Source: an uncultured Chloroflexales bacterium (lineage in GTDB: Bacteria; Chloroflexota; Chloroflexia; Chloroflexales; Chloroflexaceae). Taken from it: a stretch of DNA of 64,000 nt. The stretch is from NCBI GenBank assembly GCA_937918935.1, contig CAKZSI010000039.1, forward strand, positions 1-64,000. Reading direction: 5' to 3'. Both the position numbers and the translations under genes were made by a program. Shown in pieces: positions 50,574 through 62,826 of this stretch (within the stretch, counting starts at the first letter, position 1; the number at the start of each line of letters is the position of its first letter). Under the pieces are notes generated by a model. That model saw only the letters and a list, made by a program, of their open reading frames with translations, made no database searches and was not told the origin of the DNA.

Positions 50574-51061
50574 GCCTCAGCCTGCCTCCTGTGGGTGGTG
50601 CGCGATGCGACTCGCTTGACAACCTGGCTGTGACGAGTTGATTTTTTTTGCGTGGAGGGCTGCGCCCTCCCGCGCTCCCTCCGGTCCGTATCCGCCATCT
50701 CTGGCGGTGTCAGACCACTACATTCCGGAGGAGTATACCGTATTTTGCACGGTTGAGCCAGTAACAATTCTCTTAGCGATTCTTCATTGAACATTTAGGC
50801 GCCTATGACCATAACGAGACTTCCTCGCGGCGGGGGCCTGCGACTCCCGCAGAATTTCCCTTTCCAGAGCGGCACGGCTTCACCGCGCCGCTCTGGAAAG
50901 GGCTTGCGGCGAGGCAAAGCCCCTCCAGACTCGAAACCGTACCGGGTGGAGTAGGAAGGTGTTTTCCTGAGAGGGCGAAGCCCTCCCGGGCCAGAGGAAC
51001 GCCTGTTTCTCCGGGGACAGCCGGACACTTCCAGATCCACTCGGTACAACCTGACTTCACC
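50574..51061. other. 488-bp intergenic region with hairpins
   Basis: Two family B hairpins (GTGGAGGGC-TGC-GCCCTCCCGC at about 50652-50673; CCTGAGAGGGC-GAA-GCCCTCCCGGG at about 50966-50990), a large inverted repeat (50858-50902), and a TATACT on the minus strand (50732-50737) that may be the -10 of the LPG-synthase-type gene. No gene seen. Confidence 0.55.
50858..50902. repeat. Perfect 16-bp inverted repeat
   Basis: CCCTTTCCAGAGCGGC (50858-50873), 13-nt loop, GCCGCTCTGGAAAGGG (50887-50902). No T-run on either strand. It is the longest perfect inverted repeat I noticed in the window. Confidence 0.8.
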
Positions 51062-52036
51062 TCAGGCACGGGCGCGATGGTCAGGCAACACCTCTTGCCG
51101 GTACCACTCCCAGAAGCGCGCCAACCCCTCCTCAACCCTTGTGCCAGCCCGAAAGCCAAGCATGCGAGCCGCCTTTTCGGTGGAAGCGTAGGTGATCGGC
51201 GGCTCGGTGGGCGGTAGCGGCTGGTCCTCAATCACCGCGCGTATTCCGGTAATCTGTTCCAGCAAGGCGACAAAGCGCTGGAGTTCGACGGGGCTTGAAT
51301 TGCCCAGATTGAAGATCTCATAGCCCTGCGCCCGATCAAGCGCCGCGAGAACTCCCGCTACGATGTCATCAACATAGGTGTAATCGCGGTACAGCTTTAC
51401 CCCGCGCTGAAACAACACGATCGGTTGCCCGCACACCATTCTATCAACAAAGATGTACGGCGTCATATCCGGACGCCCGCGCGGGCCGTAAACAGTGAAG
51501 AAGCGCACCACGCTCATCGGCGTGCCGTAGAGGCTGTGGAACGTATAGCCCAGCACCTCGGCGGCTTTCTTCGTCGCGGCATAGGGCGAAAGGGGGCGGT
51601 CGGTGGTGTCGCACTCTTCAAACGGCAACCTGGTCGCGCGTCCATAGACCGACGAGGTCGAGGCGAGCACAAAGCGTTCGACCTCATAGCGCCGGGCCAG
51701 TTCCAGCACTTGTACGGTGCCGCCAACGTTGACCTGCTCGTAGAGCGCGGGGTTGGCAATCGAGGGCCGTGGGCCGGGCAGCGCCGCCAGGTGCACCACC
51801 CCGCGCGGACGATAGTGCTCAAACACCGCGGCCAGCGCTTCGCCGTCACGGATATCGGCCTCGACCAGCACAAACCCTGGTTGGGTAGCGGCCCAGGCCA
51901 GATTGCGCCGTTTGCGCTCAGGATCGTAGTAGGGGGTGAAGTTATCAACGCAGATCACCCGTTCACCACGGCGCAGGAGCGCATCAACCGTATGGCTGCC
52001 GATGAAGCCCGCGCCGCCGGTCACGAGACAGGTCAT
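51062..52036 (-). CDS. NAD-dependent nucleotide-sugar epimerase (UDP-glucuronate 4-epimerase-like)
   Basis: 324-aa extended SDR enzyme. Rossmann GxxGxxG in CLVTGGAGFIGSHTVD, active-site STSSVYG and YAATK (Tyr-x-x-x-Lys), with NFTPYYDPERKRRNL after the second strand, a segment typical of UDP-glucuronate/CapI-type 4-epimerases. It would provide UDP-galacturonate or UDP-galactose for the polysaccharide built by the surrounding genes. GAGGAGG lies 7 nt before the ATG at 52036. The next gene upstream, encoding a polymerase/ligase, is 112 nt away across a family A palindrome. Confidence 0.88.
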   Translation of the reverse strand: MTCLVTGGAGFIGSHTVDALLRRGERVICVDNFTPYYDPERKRRNLAWAATQPGFVLVEADIRDGEALAAVFEHYRPRGVVHLAALPGPRPSIANPALYEQVNVGGTVQVLELARRYEVERFVLASTSSVYGRATRLPFEECDTTDRPLSPYAATKKAAEVLGYTFHSLYGTPMSVVRFFTVYGPRGRPDMTPYIFVDRMVCGQPIVLFQRGVKLYRDYTYVDDIVAGVLAALDRAQGYEIFNLGNSSPVELQRFVALLEQITGIRAVIEDQPLPPTEPPITYASTEKAARMLGFRAGTRVEEGLARFWEWYRQEVLPDHRARA

Positions 52037-52102
52037 GGCCGGTCCTCCTCTCCAGGCACGAGATTGCTGTTCCAGGTTGATCGCTCCCGCGGGCAGGGGG
52101 AT

Positions 52103-52121
52103 GGAGAAACCTGGTTTCCCC
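52103..52121. repeat. Family A palindrome
   Basis: GGAGAAACCTGGTTTCCCC followed by GTCCCCCTCCACC, between the ligase/polymerase gene and the epimerase gene. Confidence 0.75.
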
Positions 52122-52148
52122 GTCCCCCTCCACCTCACATCAGCAGGG

Positions 52149-53747
52149 TCACGGCGGGTCCGAGGGAAGCGACACCTCGCACGTATGGAGCACGGCCCAG
52201 ATGGCGCCCAGTTGCAGGCCCATGTTCAGCACGTGCAGGTTCTCAAACAGGTTATGGGCAGCCACAGCAACAACCACTCCGGCCCCGCCGACTGCTACCC
52301 CGGACCACAACCAGCCGCGCGCAGCACGCGCCGCACGGACCACCTGTGCCATTACCGCGCCGATCAGGAGCAGGTAGGCCGCAAGGCCAACCAGTCCGGC
52401 CTCGGCGGCAATATGCAGGTAGTAGTTGTGCGCGTGGCCCCGCGACGCATACCAGGGCCGCACACTGAACGGCGGCGCATCTGGAGCGGGCGTTCGCTCA
52501 TAGGCGATGGTGTAGTTGCCCGGTCCGACGCCAAGCAGGGGCCGGCTGCGGAACATGTTCCAGCCGGCCTGGAGGTGGGCCATACGCTCCACCACGGCGA
52601 AATTCTCAGGGGTCACGGCAACCCCGCGCACGTCAAAGAGGCGCAGGTTGCGCACCAGACTGATGGCGCGCTGCTCGACCGCATCGGGCAACAGGCCGCC
52701 CCCGCCGAGCGCCAGGAGCACCACACCCGGTCCGGCAACGGCTACCAGCAATCGCCGGACCAGTCTACGCAGATCGGCTGGCAGCAACGCAAACGCGGCA
52801 CCAAGCAGCGCCAGCATGCCGGCCATGGCCCCGATCCACCCGCCCCGCGAGAAACTGGCGATCAGCGCCCCGCCGGTCAGAAGCGCGGCCACGCTGGCGA
52901 AAGCCAGCGTGAGGAGAGCCGGCCGGCGCGGCGCCCCCTGCCGCAGACCCACCAGGGCAAACAGGGCCAGGCCCACGGCGAGGGGCCAGGCCTGGTTCAT
53001 GTATCCGGCGAAGGAGTTAGGCTGGCCAATCGTGCCGTAGGCCCGCACCCGCCCGCCTCCGATCCCAAAACTTTCAGGACCCAACCCCAGAGCAAACTGG
53101 ACCAGTCCCAGCGCGCCCGTTACCGCGGGGGCCGCCAGCAGGCACACCAGCAGGCCCCAGACCCGCCAGGGCTGGCCACGACGCGGACCTGGTCCCGGTT
53201 CATCCTCCATGGCACGCCCGAAAGCAGGAGTGAACCACGGTTCGCGCCGGACCTCCCTCCTCCCTACGCCACCCAGGGCGCGGAGGGCCAGCACATAGAC
53301 CAGCAGCACCGTGAACCACCGTGCGGTCTCGCGCAACCCTTCAGCGAGGCTAAAGGGCGTGAACACAGCGGAGAGTGCCAGCGTCCACACAAAGCCACCC
53401 AGGGGCAGGAAGAGCGGCCCCGGGATCAGCGGTTGCTCAGGGAAGGCAAAGAGGTGTAGCGCCAGACTGGCCGCCGCCAGGAGCAGAGCGGCCTGGGTGA
53501 CGGTAAGACCGCCGGGCAGGAGCCACACCTCCTGCACCGGCACCGATAGCACCAGCAGATAGAGCGCCCAGATTGGGGCGAGCAGGGCCAGGGTGGCGGC
53601 CAGGGCGCCGATGACGAGCACCGCGGAGAGCGTGAGCGGCAGGGTTGCCGCCCCCAGGCCCAGGGCGATGGCGCCAACCAGAGTCGCCAACCCCGCACTC
53701 CGCGCCTCCCGCCCGGAACCCCAGACCCCCGCACGCCGGTCCATCAC
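52149..53747 (-). CDS. O-antigen ligase/polymerase (WaaL/Wzy) family membrane protein
   Basis: 532-aa polytopic protein with 11 or more transmembrane helices and a long extracytoplasmic loop containing RPLLGVGPGNYTIAYERTP and the hallmark HAHNYYLHIAAEAGL. Members polymerise repeat units (Wzy) or ligate glycan from polyprenyl carrier to an acceptor (WaaL, O-linked oligosaccharyltransferase). In a bacterium without lipid A the acceptor would be another lipid, protein or the wall. The GTG at 53747 or the ATG three nt later starts directly after the TAG of the preceding SDR gene, so the two are translationally coupled. Confidence 0.87.
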   Translation of the reverse strand: MMDRRAGVWGSGREARSAGLATLVGAIALGLGAATLPLTLSAVLVIGALAATLALLAPIWALYLLVLSVPVQEVWLLPGGLTVTQAALLLAAASLALHLFAFPEQPLIPGPLFLPLGGFVWTLALSAVFTPFSLAEGLRETARWFTVLLVYVLALRALGGVGRREVRREPWFTPAFGRAMEDEPGPGPRRGQPWRVWGLLVCLLAAPAVTGALGLVQFALGLGPESFGIGGGRVRAYGTIGQPNSFAGYMNQAWPLAVGLALFALVGLRQGAPRRPALLTLAFASVAALLTGGALIASFSRGGWIGAMAGMLALLGAAFALLPADLRRLVRRLLVAVAGPGVVLLALGGGGLLPDAVEQRAISLVRNLRLFDVRGVAVTPENFAVVERMAHLQAGWNMFRSRPLLGVGPGNYTIAYERTPAPDAPPFSVRPWYASRGHAHNYYLHIAAEAGLVGLAAYLLLIGAVMAQVVRAARAARGWLWSGVAVGGAGVVVAVAAHNLFENLHVLNMGLQLGAIWAVLHTCEVSLPSDPP

Positions 53748-54698
53748 CTACAACTCACCCCGGCGCCGGAGCTCGTCACGGAACCAGGGAATAGTCTGCT
53801 GCAACCCCTCTTCCAGGGTCACCAGCGGCGCCCAACCCAATACCCGTCGGGCCCTGGCAATATCCGGTTGGCGCACCTGCGGATCATCGCGGGTGCGGAG
53901 ATCCTTATAGACAATCGGGCTCTTGCTGCCGGTCAACCTGATTACCACATCGGCAAACTCACGGATCGTGAACTCGCCGGGATTACCGATGTTAACCGGC
54001 TCAACTTCATCTGAGAACAACAGGCGATAGACCCCTTCAACCAGATCGCTCACGTACTGAAAACTGCGGGTTTGCGAACCATCGCCATAGACGGTCAGCG
54101 GTTCATTCTTGAGGGCCTGCTGGATAAAATTAGGCACCACCCGGCCATCGCGGAGACGCATGCGCGGCCCATAGGTATTGAAGATCCGCACGATGCGCGT
54201 ATCGAGGCCGTGGTAGTTATGGTAGGCCATCGTCATCGCCTCGGCGAAGCGCTTGGCCTCATCATAGACGCCCCGCGGCCCAACGGGGTTGACGTGACCG
54301 TAGTAGCTCTCGGGTTGAGGATGCACCTGTGGATCGCCGTACACCTCGGAGGTAGAGGCCAGCAAGAAGCGCGCCCCCTTCGCCCTGGCCAGACCCAGCG
54401 CCTTGTGCGTGCCCAGGGCGCCGACCTTGAGGGTCTGGATCGGCAGTTCCAGGTAATCAATCGGCGAGGCCGGCGAGGCGAAGTGCAGAATGGCATCAAG
54501 CGGCCCATCAACGTAGATATAATTCGTAACATCGTGCTTGATAAACATAAAGCGGGGATGGCCCGCGAGGTGCGCGATGTTATCCGTGGTCCCGGTGATC
54601 AAATTATCCATAGCGATTACCTCGTGGCCCTCGCTGAGAAACCGGTCAGTAAGATGAGAGCCGAGGAAACCCGCGCCACCGGTAATAAGCACGCGCAT
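53748..54698 (-). CDS. UDP-glucuronate decarboxylase-like SDR (UXS type)
   Basis: 316-aa extended SDR. NAD-binding [36 protein letters not shown] (the UXS signature), active site TSEVYGDP and [10 protein letters not shown], and [20 protein letters not shown]. These match UDP-xylose synthases, which convert UDP-glucuronate to UDP-xylose; the neighbouring epimerase may compete for or supply related UDP-sugars. GGAGAGGGAAG lies upstream of the ATG. It lies 22 nt after the sugar transferase gene and abuts the ligase/polymerase gene, so it is clearly in one operon. Confidence 0.92.
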   Translation of the reverse strand: MRVLITGGAGFLGSHLTDRFLSEGHEVIAMDNLITGTTDNIAHLAGHPRFMFIKHDVTNYIYVDGPLDAILHFASPASPIDYLELPIQTLKVGALGTHKALGLARAKGARFLLASTSEVYGDPQVHPQPESYYGHVNPVGPRGVYDEAKRFAEAMTMAYHNYHGLDTRIVRIFNTYGPRMRLRDGRVVPNFIQQALKNEPLTVYGDGSQTRSFQYVSDLVEGVYRLLFSDEVEPVNIGNPGEFTIREFADVVIRLTGSKSPIVYKDLRTRDDPQVRQPDIARARRVLGWAPLVTLEEGLQQTIPWFRDELRRRGEL

Positions 54699-54720
54699 GC
54701 TGAGTCTTCCCTCTCCGTCG

Positions 54721-56235
54721 TCAATAGGCGCCGCGACCGCTGATCAGCACGGGGATGAGCATGAGCAGGATGCGGAGATCCATGCTGACCGACCAGTTCT
54801 CGGCGTAGTAGATATCGAGGCGAACCTGCTCATCAAACGACATATCACTTCGTCCAAGGGCCTGAGCCAGGCCAGCGCACCCCGGCAGCACCTCCAGCCG
54901 GCGGCGATGCCAGGATTCATAGCGCGCCACCTCATCAGGAAGCGCAGGGCGCGGGCCGATCAGGCTCATCTCCCCCCGCAACACGTTCCAGAACTGCGGC
55001 AACTCGTCAAGACTACTCCTGCGCAAGAAACGCCCAAAGCGGGTAATACGCGGGTCATCGCGCATCTTAAACAACGGCCCATCGGCCTCATTTCGGGCGA
55101 CCAGATCAGCCTTGCGCGCCTCGGCATCGGGCACCATGGTCCGGAACTTGTAACACACAAAGGGTTGCCCGCCCTTGCCCACGCGAACCTGGCGGAACAG
55201 CACCGGACCGCGCGAGTCCAGCTTGATCAGCAGGGCAATGAGGGCGATAAGGGGAAGCACAAACGGCGCCGTCAGGATCACCGTGGCTACGTCAATGGTG
55301 CGCTTGAGCAGCAGATTGGCGCCGCTCAGCCGGATCTCCTTGGGCCGCAGCAACGGCACACCGCTCAGTTGCAGCACATCCACCCGGTCGAAGCTTAACT
55401 GGTACAGATCCGGAGCTAGCTGGTATCTGACCCCCAGGCGCTGGCAAACGGCCACCAACTCTGGCAGGCGGCCCTGCTCGGAAAAGGGCAGGGCCAGAAT
55501 AACCTGCTGTGCGCCACTCTGCACAACGGCGCGTTCCAGGTCCTCCAGCTTGCCCAGGTGGCGATAGACCCGCGTGGCCCGGCCATTCGCAACAATCGGC
55601 CGGTCGTCAACATATCCCACCAGCGTGTAGCCCAGGCCCGGAGACGAGGCAATACCATTCATCACCTGCTGGCCCAGGCCGGTTCCGCCAACTACCAGCA
55701 CCCGATCCTGGCCAACCCCGTGCGACCACTGCCAGTGCCGCACACTCGCCAGCGCGATCCTCCAGCCGCTGAGGAGCGTGAAAATGCTCACCCCGGCGAA
55801 GGCGAAGATCAAGCGTGAATAGTAGAATGGCTTATAGAGGAACACAAAAATGATCAACAGGGCCAGTCCGGTCACCAGACTGTTAAAAATGACACCAAGT
55901 TGATCGAAGAGACTCAGCCGGGGAGCGGTGCGATACAGGCCCCGACTGGCGAAGCGCACCGCGAGGAAAAGCATCAGCGGCAGGACCGAAGGTAGCAAAA
56001 AGGCGCTAAAATCCACATAGTTCTTCGTGGCAACCTCGAGTACCACGCGGTCGAACGGTGGGGGCCAATCGGCCAGGTAGCGCAACCAGTAGGCAATGGC
56101 AAAACCGGCAAAGATTAGCGCCTGATCAAGGGCCACTACCCCTACGATCGCCAGGCGCCGCAGGCGCCGCTCAACCCAGGGCTGTTCAGGGGCAGTCAGT
56201 ACCGGCTGAGTGGTCTGGTGGATGCTTCTATCCAT
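54721..56235 (-). CDS. Initiating polyprenyl-phosphate sugar-1-phosphate transferase
   Basis: 504 aa, the WbaP/WcaJ/EpsE class. Four N-terminal transmembrane helices (about 30-130), a CoA-binding-like Rossmann domain ([15 protein letters not shown]), then the catalytic domain with a re-entrant helix ([20 protein letters not shown]), [41 protein letters not shown] and [15 protein letters not shown]. It transfers a hexose-1-phosphate to undecaprenyl phosphate to start each repeat unit. It is the first gene of the polysaccharide operon. GGGAG lies 7 nt before the ATG at 56235; an extended -10 promoter is 225 nt further up. Confidence 0.92.
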   Translation of the reverse strand: MDRSIHQTTQPVLTAPEQPWVERRLRRLAIVGVVALDQALIFAGFAIAYWLRYLADWPPPFDRVVLEVATKNYVDFSAFLLPSVLPLMLFLAVRFASRGLYRTAPRLSLFDQLGVIFNSLVTGLALLIIFVFLYKPFYYSRLIFAFAGVSIFTLLSGWRIALASVRHWQWSHGVGQDRVLVVGGTGLGQQVMNGIASSPGLGYTLVGYVDDRPIVANGRATRVYRHLGKLEDLERAVVQSGAQQVILALPFSEQGRLPELVAVCQRLGVRYQLAPDLYQLSFDRVDVLQLSGVPLLRPKEIRLSGANLLLKRTIDVATVILTAPFVLPLIALIALLIKLDSRGPVLFRQVRVGKGGQPFVCYKFRTMVPDAEARKADLVARNEADGPLFKMRDDPRITRFGRFLRRSSLDELPQFWNVLRGEMSLIGPRPALPDEVARYESWHRRRLEVLPGCAGLAQALGRSDMSFDEQVRLDIYYAENWSVSMDLRILLMLIPVLISGRGAY

Positions 56236-56459
56236 CCGGGTTCTCCCACGTACCCGGCTAATTGCGAAGGGGCCATGCGCCCATGCTATCAGACAGGGCA
56301 CTGCAGGGCTCCGCCTATCGCTCCACCGCTACCTCCTCACGCCAGCCCGGTCGGGGACGAGCCATAACGTGTTGGATAGCGCCCGTGATCTGATCCTGGC
56401 CCGGGTACGGCGACCCATGTGATTGGTGATCGGCCAGAGCGCGAGCCGGGTATGCGCGG

Positions 56460-56468
56460 ATTGTACCA
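56460..56468 (-). promoter_or_regulatory. Extended -10, polysaccharide operon
   Basis: Minus strand TGG-TACAAT (TG at 56468-56467, hexamer 56465-56460); no -35 at the usual distance. It would give a leader of about 218 nt. Confidence 0.45.
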
Positions 56469-56567
56469 TACTCTAGTACTGCATCCGAGAGTCGCAGCAT
56501 TGGCTGCGCCAATGCTCGACCTTACCGGGCGGGGGCCGAACCTGGTTGACGGGGCGGGAACTGTACC

Positions 56568-56705
56568 TTACGCTATCTGCCGGGTACCATCGTTAACCCC
56601 GTCCCCGCCATCAGTGGGTCGGGACCGGAGGCTCTCGAGATACAGCGAGACGCCAGGGATAGCTGCGACCATCAGCATGAGCGCGAGAAGAGCAAGCCAG
56701 GCCAT
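56568..56705 (-). CDS. Possible 45-aa membrane peptide
   Basis: Not recognised and of low certainty. 45 codons: a hydrophobic N-terminal helix (MAWLALLALMLMVAAIPG) and a polar, Asp/Gly-rich tail ending RQIA. AGGGGA precedes the ATG by 3-4 nt, which is close. No promoter is evident. It is listed because the hydrophobic/polar split is gene-like and the surrounding 974 bp has no other gene. Confidence 0.25.
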   Translation of the reverse strand: MAWLALLALMLMVAAIPGVSLYLESLRSRPTDGGDGVNDGTRQIA

Positions 56706-57028
56706 AGGTCCCCTAACCAGGGCATGTTTCAGCATTGAGCGTTCCAGTTTGACCGTTGCTCCAGCGTTCCTCGTAACCAGTCTGTGGAGATGTGGGCCAG
56801 ACTGTTAAGCGAATTTGAAACACGCCTTACATCATTATATCGATTACTATGCAAGAGACGATGCGAAACGCTTAATGGACACACTTGCCTGCTGGCCTGC
56901 CTTGCGTCACTGGAAGGCAGTCTATACTACCACACTTGCGCCAGGGCGCAAGTGGAGACGAACCACAGCAGAGCCTGTGCCAGGTGCGCCTCTGGCGGCA
57001 GGGTTCAGGGTCTGGGGCGACCTGGTCG

Positions 57029-57125
57029 TCCCCCTCCCAACCCCCCGTTGGGGGGAGGCGCCGGACTCACTTCCCCGGTGGGGGAGGGGGCGGAGTTCCT
57101 GAAAAACTCAGTGCACAGACTTATG
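57029..57125 (+). mobile_element. Family C MITE-like element, left-truncated copy
   Basis: Matches 7960-8078: CCCCTCCCAACC, CGTTGGGGGGAGGCGCCGG, GGCGGAGTTCCTGAAAAACT, then GTGCACAGACTTA. The left terminal repeat is absent. Confidence 0.6.
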
Positions 57126-57145
57126 AGCGCCATACGCGGGGCATC

Positions 57146-57154
57146 TGGTATGAT
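57146..57154 (+). promoter_or_regulatory. Extended -10 promoter of DUF1992 gene
   Basis: TGG-TATGAT (57146-57154) 56 nt before the ATG at 57210; no -35. Confidence 0.5.
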
Positions 57155-57209
57155 ACTGTGGGGAAAGGGAATCTGCTCGCCCTTGCGGAGCCTGCACTGG
57201 GAGCCAGCC

Positions 57210-57689
57210 ATGGGTTACGAACCTTCCGAGACCAGACCATCTGAAGAGAGAAGCACAGAAGCACGGCCTGGCCAGGGTCCGTTCCGGGCGAACGAAAGTC
57301 TGATCGAGCGCCGCATTCGCGAAGCCGAGGCCGCGGGTATGTTTGCGAATCTGCCAGGGGCAGGTCAACCGCTGCGCCTGGATGACGACGCTCACGTGCC
57401 GGAGGATCTGCGACCTGGCTATCGCTTGCTCAAGAATGCGGGCTACGCCCCCGCGTGGATCGAACTGCAAAAGCACATACACGCCGAACTGGCCGATCTG
57501 GAGCGCTGGCTGGCCCGTGTCACCGAACGTTGGACGAGGACCGGCCCGCTGGAGCGGGAGCGCCTGCGCGCAGAGTACACGCAGAAGGTGCGCGAACTGA
57601 ACCGGCAGATCACCACCTACAACCTGATCGCGCCACCTGCGGCCGGGCAGTTGCCGTTGCGTCGGCCCGGCCACGAATTGGCGGAGTAA
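57210..57689 (+). CDS. DUF1992 (DnaJ-homologue C28 conserved domain) protein
   Basis: 159 aa, cytoplasmic. The DUF1992 core begins ESLIERRIREAEAAGMFANL, followed by PGAGQPLRLDDDAHVPEDLR and LLKNAGYAPAWIELQKHI, the family signature; a second helical part with an ERERLRAEYTQKVRELNRQI coiled coil and IAPPAAGQLP completes it. The domain occurs in eukaryotic DNAJC28 and in stand-alone bacterial proteins such as YhdN; its function is unknown. GGGAG lies 7 nt before the ATG. It is followed by a family A palindrome and converges with gltB. Confidence 0.85.
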   Translation: MGYEPSETRPSEERSTEARPGQGPFRANESLIERRIREAEAAGMFANLPGAGQPLRLDDDAHVPEDLRPGYRLLKNAGYAPAWIELQKHIHAELADLERWLARVTERWTRTGPLERERLRAEYTQKVRELNRQITTYNLIAPPAAGQLPLRRPGHELAE

Positions 57690-57713
57690 ACGCCTTTCCA
57701 GACAGAGGGGCGC

Positions 57714-57732
57714 AGGGAAACCAGGTTTCCCC
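57714..57732. repeat. Family A palindrome
   Basis: AGGGAAACCAGGTTTCCCC followed by ACGCCCCTGCC, between the convergent DUF1992 and gltB genes. Confidence 0.75.
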
Positions 57733-57787
57733 ACGCCCCTGCCCGAGGGGAAGGACCGGAGGGTGCGGTCCACCTGGAGCTGCGCCC

Positions 57788-62401
<4,614 letters not shown>

Positions 62402-62424
62402 CGTTACCACCTTACACTCCAGCG

Positions 62425-62478
62425 AAAAACAGACAAATGCCCACCGTGCCCTCGGCCCTTCGAGGGTGTGGCGGGCAT
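62425..62478 (-). terminator. Terminator-like hairpin just before gltB
   Basis: Minus-strand RNA: AUGCCCGCC/GGUGGGCAU outer stem (9 bp, one G-U) with an inner CCCUCG/CGAGGG stem, followed by UUUGUCUGUUUUU (62425-62437). It lies 24 nt before the gltB start, in a position where it could also cover the ribosome site. Confidence 0.6.
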
Positions 62479-62629
62479 CATTGGCATACCGGTTTGCCGA
62501 CACCGGCGGATACATAAACCGCCCCGTAGCGCGTCATTGCGCCAACGAGGCCGGGCGGGCCGGGGACCTTGGCCCGAATGGAGCGATCCTGGGTACTTCC
62601 GCGAACCTGCCAGACGAACCGGGGGGTGC

Positions 62630-62667
62630 AAAAAGCCGCCGGACTCCTCCATTGAGCTTCCGGCAGC
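62630..62667 (-). terminator. Intrinsic terminator in the gltB leader
   Basis: Minus-strand RNA: GCUGCCGGA (62667-62659) pairs with UCCGGCGGC (62643-62635) and is followed by UUUUU (62634-62630). It falls about 45-80 nt after the predicted transcription start. An upstream GCAG...CUGC pairing would compete with the terminator stem. Confidence 0.7.
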
Positions 62668-62715
62668 GCCTCACTGCACCGCACAGATGGGATCATTAAT
62701 TTCGTGTTATGTAGG

Positions 62716-62744
62716 ACTATACAATGTTCTGCGGGCACTGTCAA
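62716..62744 (-). promoter_or_regulatory. gltB promoter
   Basis: TTGACA (62739-62744), 17-bp spacer, TATAGT (62716-62721) on the minus strand. Start predicted near 62709. Confidence 0.88.
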
Positions 62745-62808
62745 TATCACCGTCCAATCATCGCGGCGGTATTTTGTGCGGAAGATCCAACAGCGGGGGG
62801 CAAACCTG

Positions 62809-62817
62809 TGCTACACT
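62809..62817 (+). promoter_or_regulatory. Extended -10 of terminal GT4 gene
   Basis: TGC-TACACT (62809-62817), only 9 nt before the ATG at 62827, so the transcript would be almost leaderless. No -35. Confidence 0.5.
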
Positions 62818-62826
62818 GGCAGGGCC

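Larger units (their letters stand above)
56236..57209. other. 974-bp region upstream of the polysaccharide operon
   Basis: Contains an extended -10 on the minus strand (56460-56468), a 45-codon minus-strand frame for a possible membrane peptide (56568-56705), a truncated family C element (57029-57125) and an extended -10 on the plus strand (57146-57154). The stretch 56710-57020 shows nothing that I can assign. Confidence 0.5.

Noticed and set aside
62402-62709. T-box or known glutamine riboswitch in the gltB leader
   Set aside because: No UGGNACC T-box core, no specifier-loop arrangement, and no glnA-type core could be read; only the terminator hairpins can be supported.
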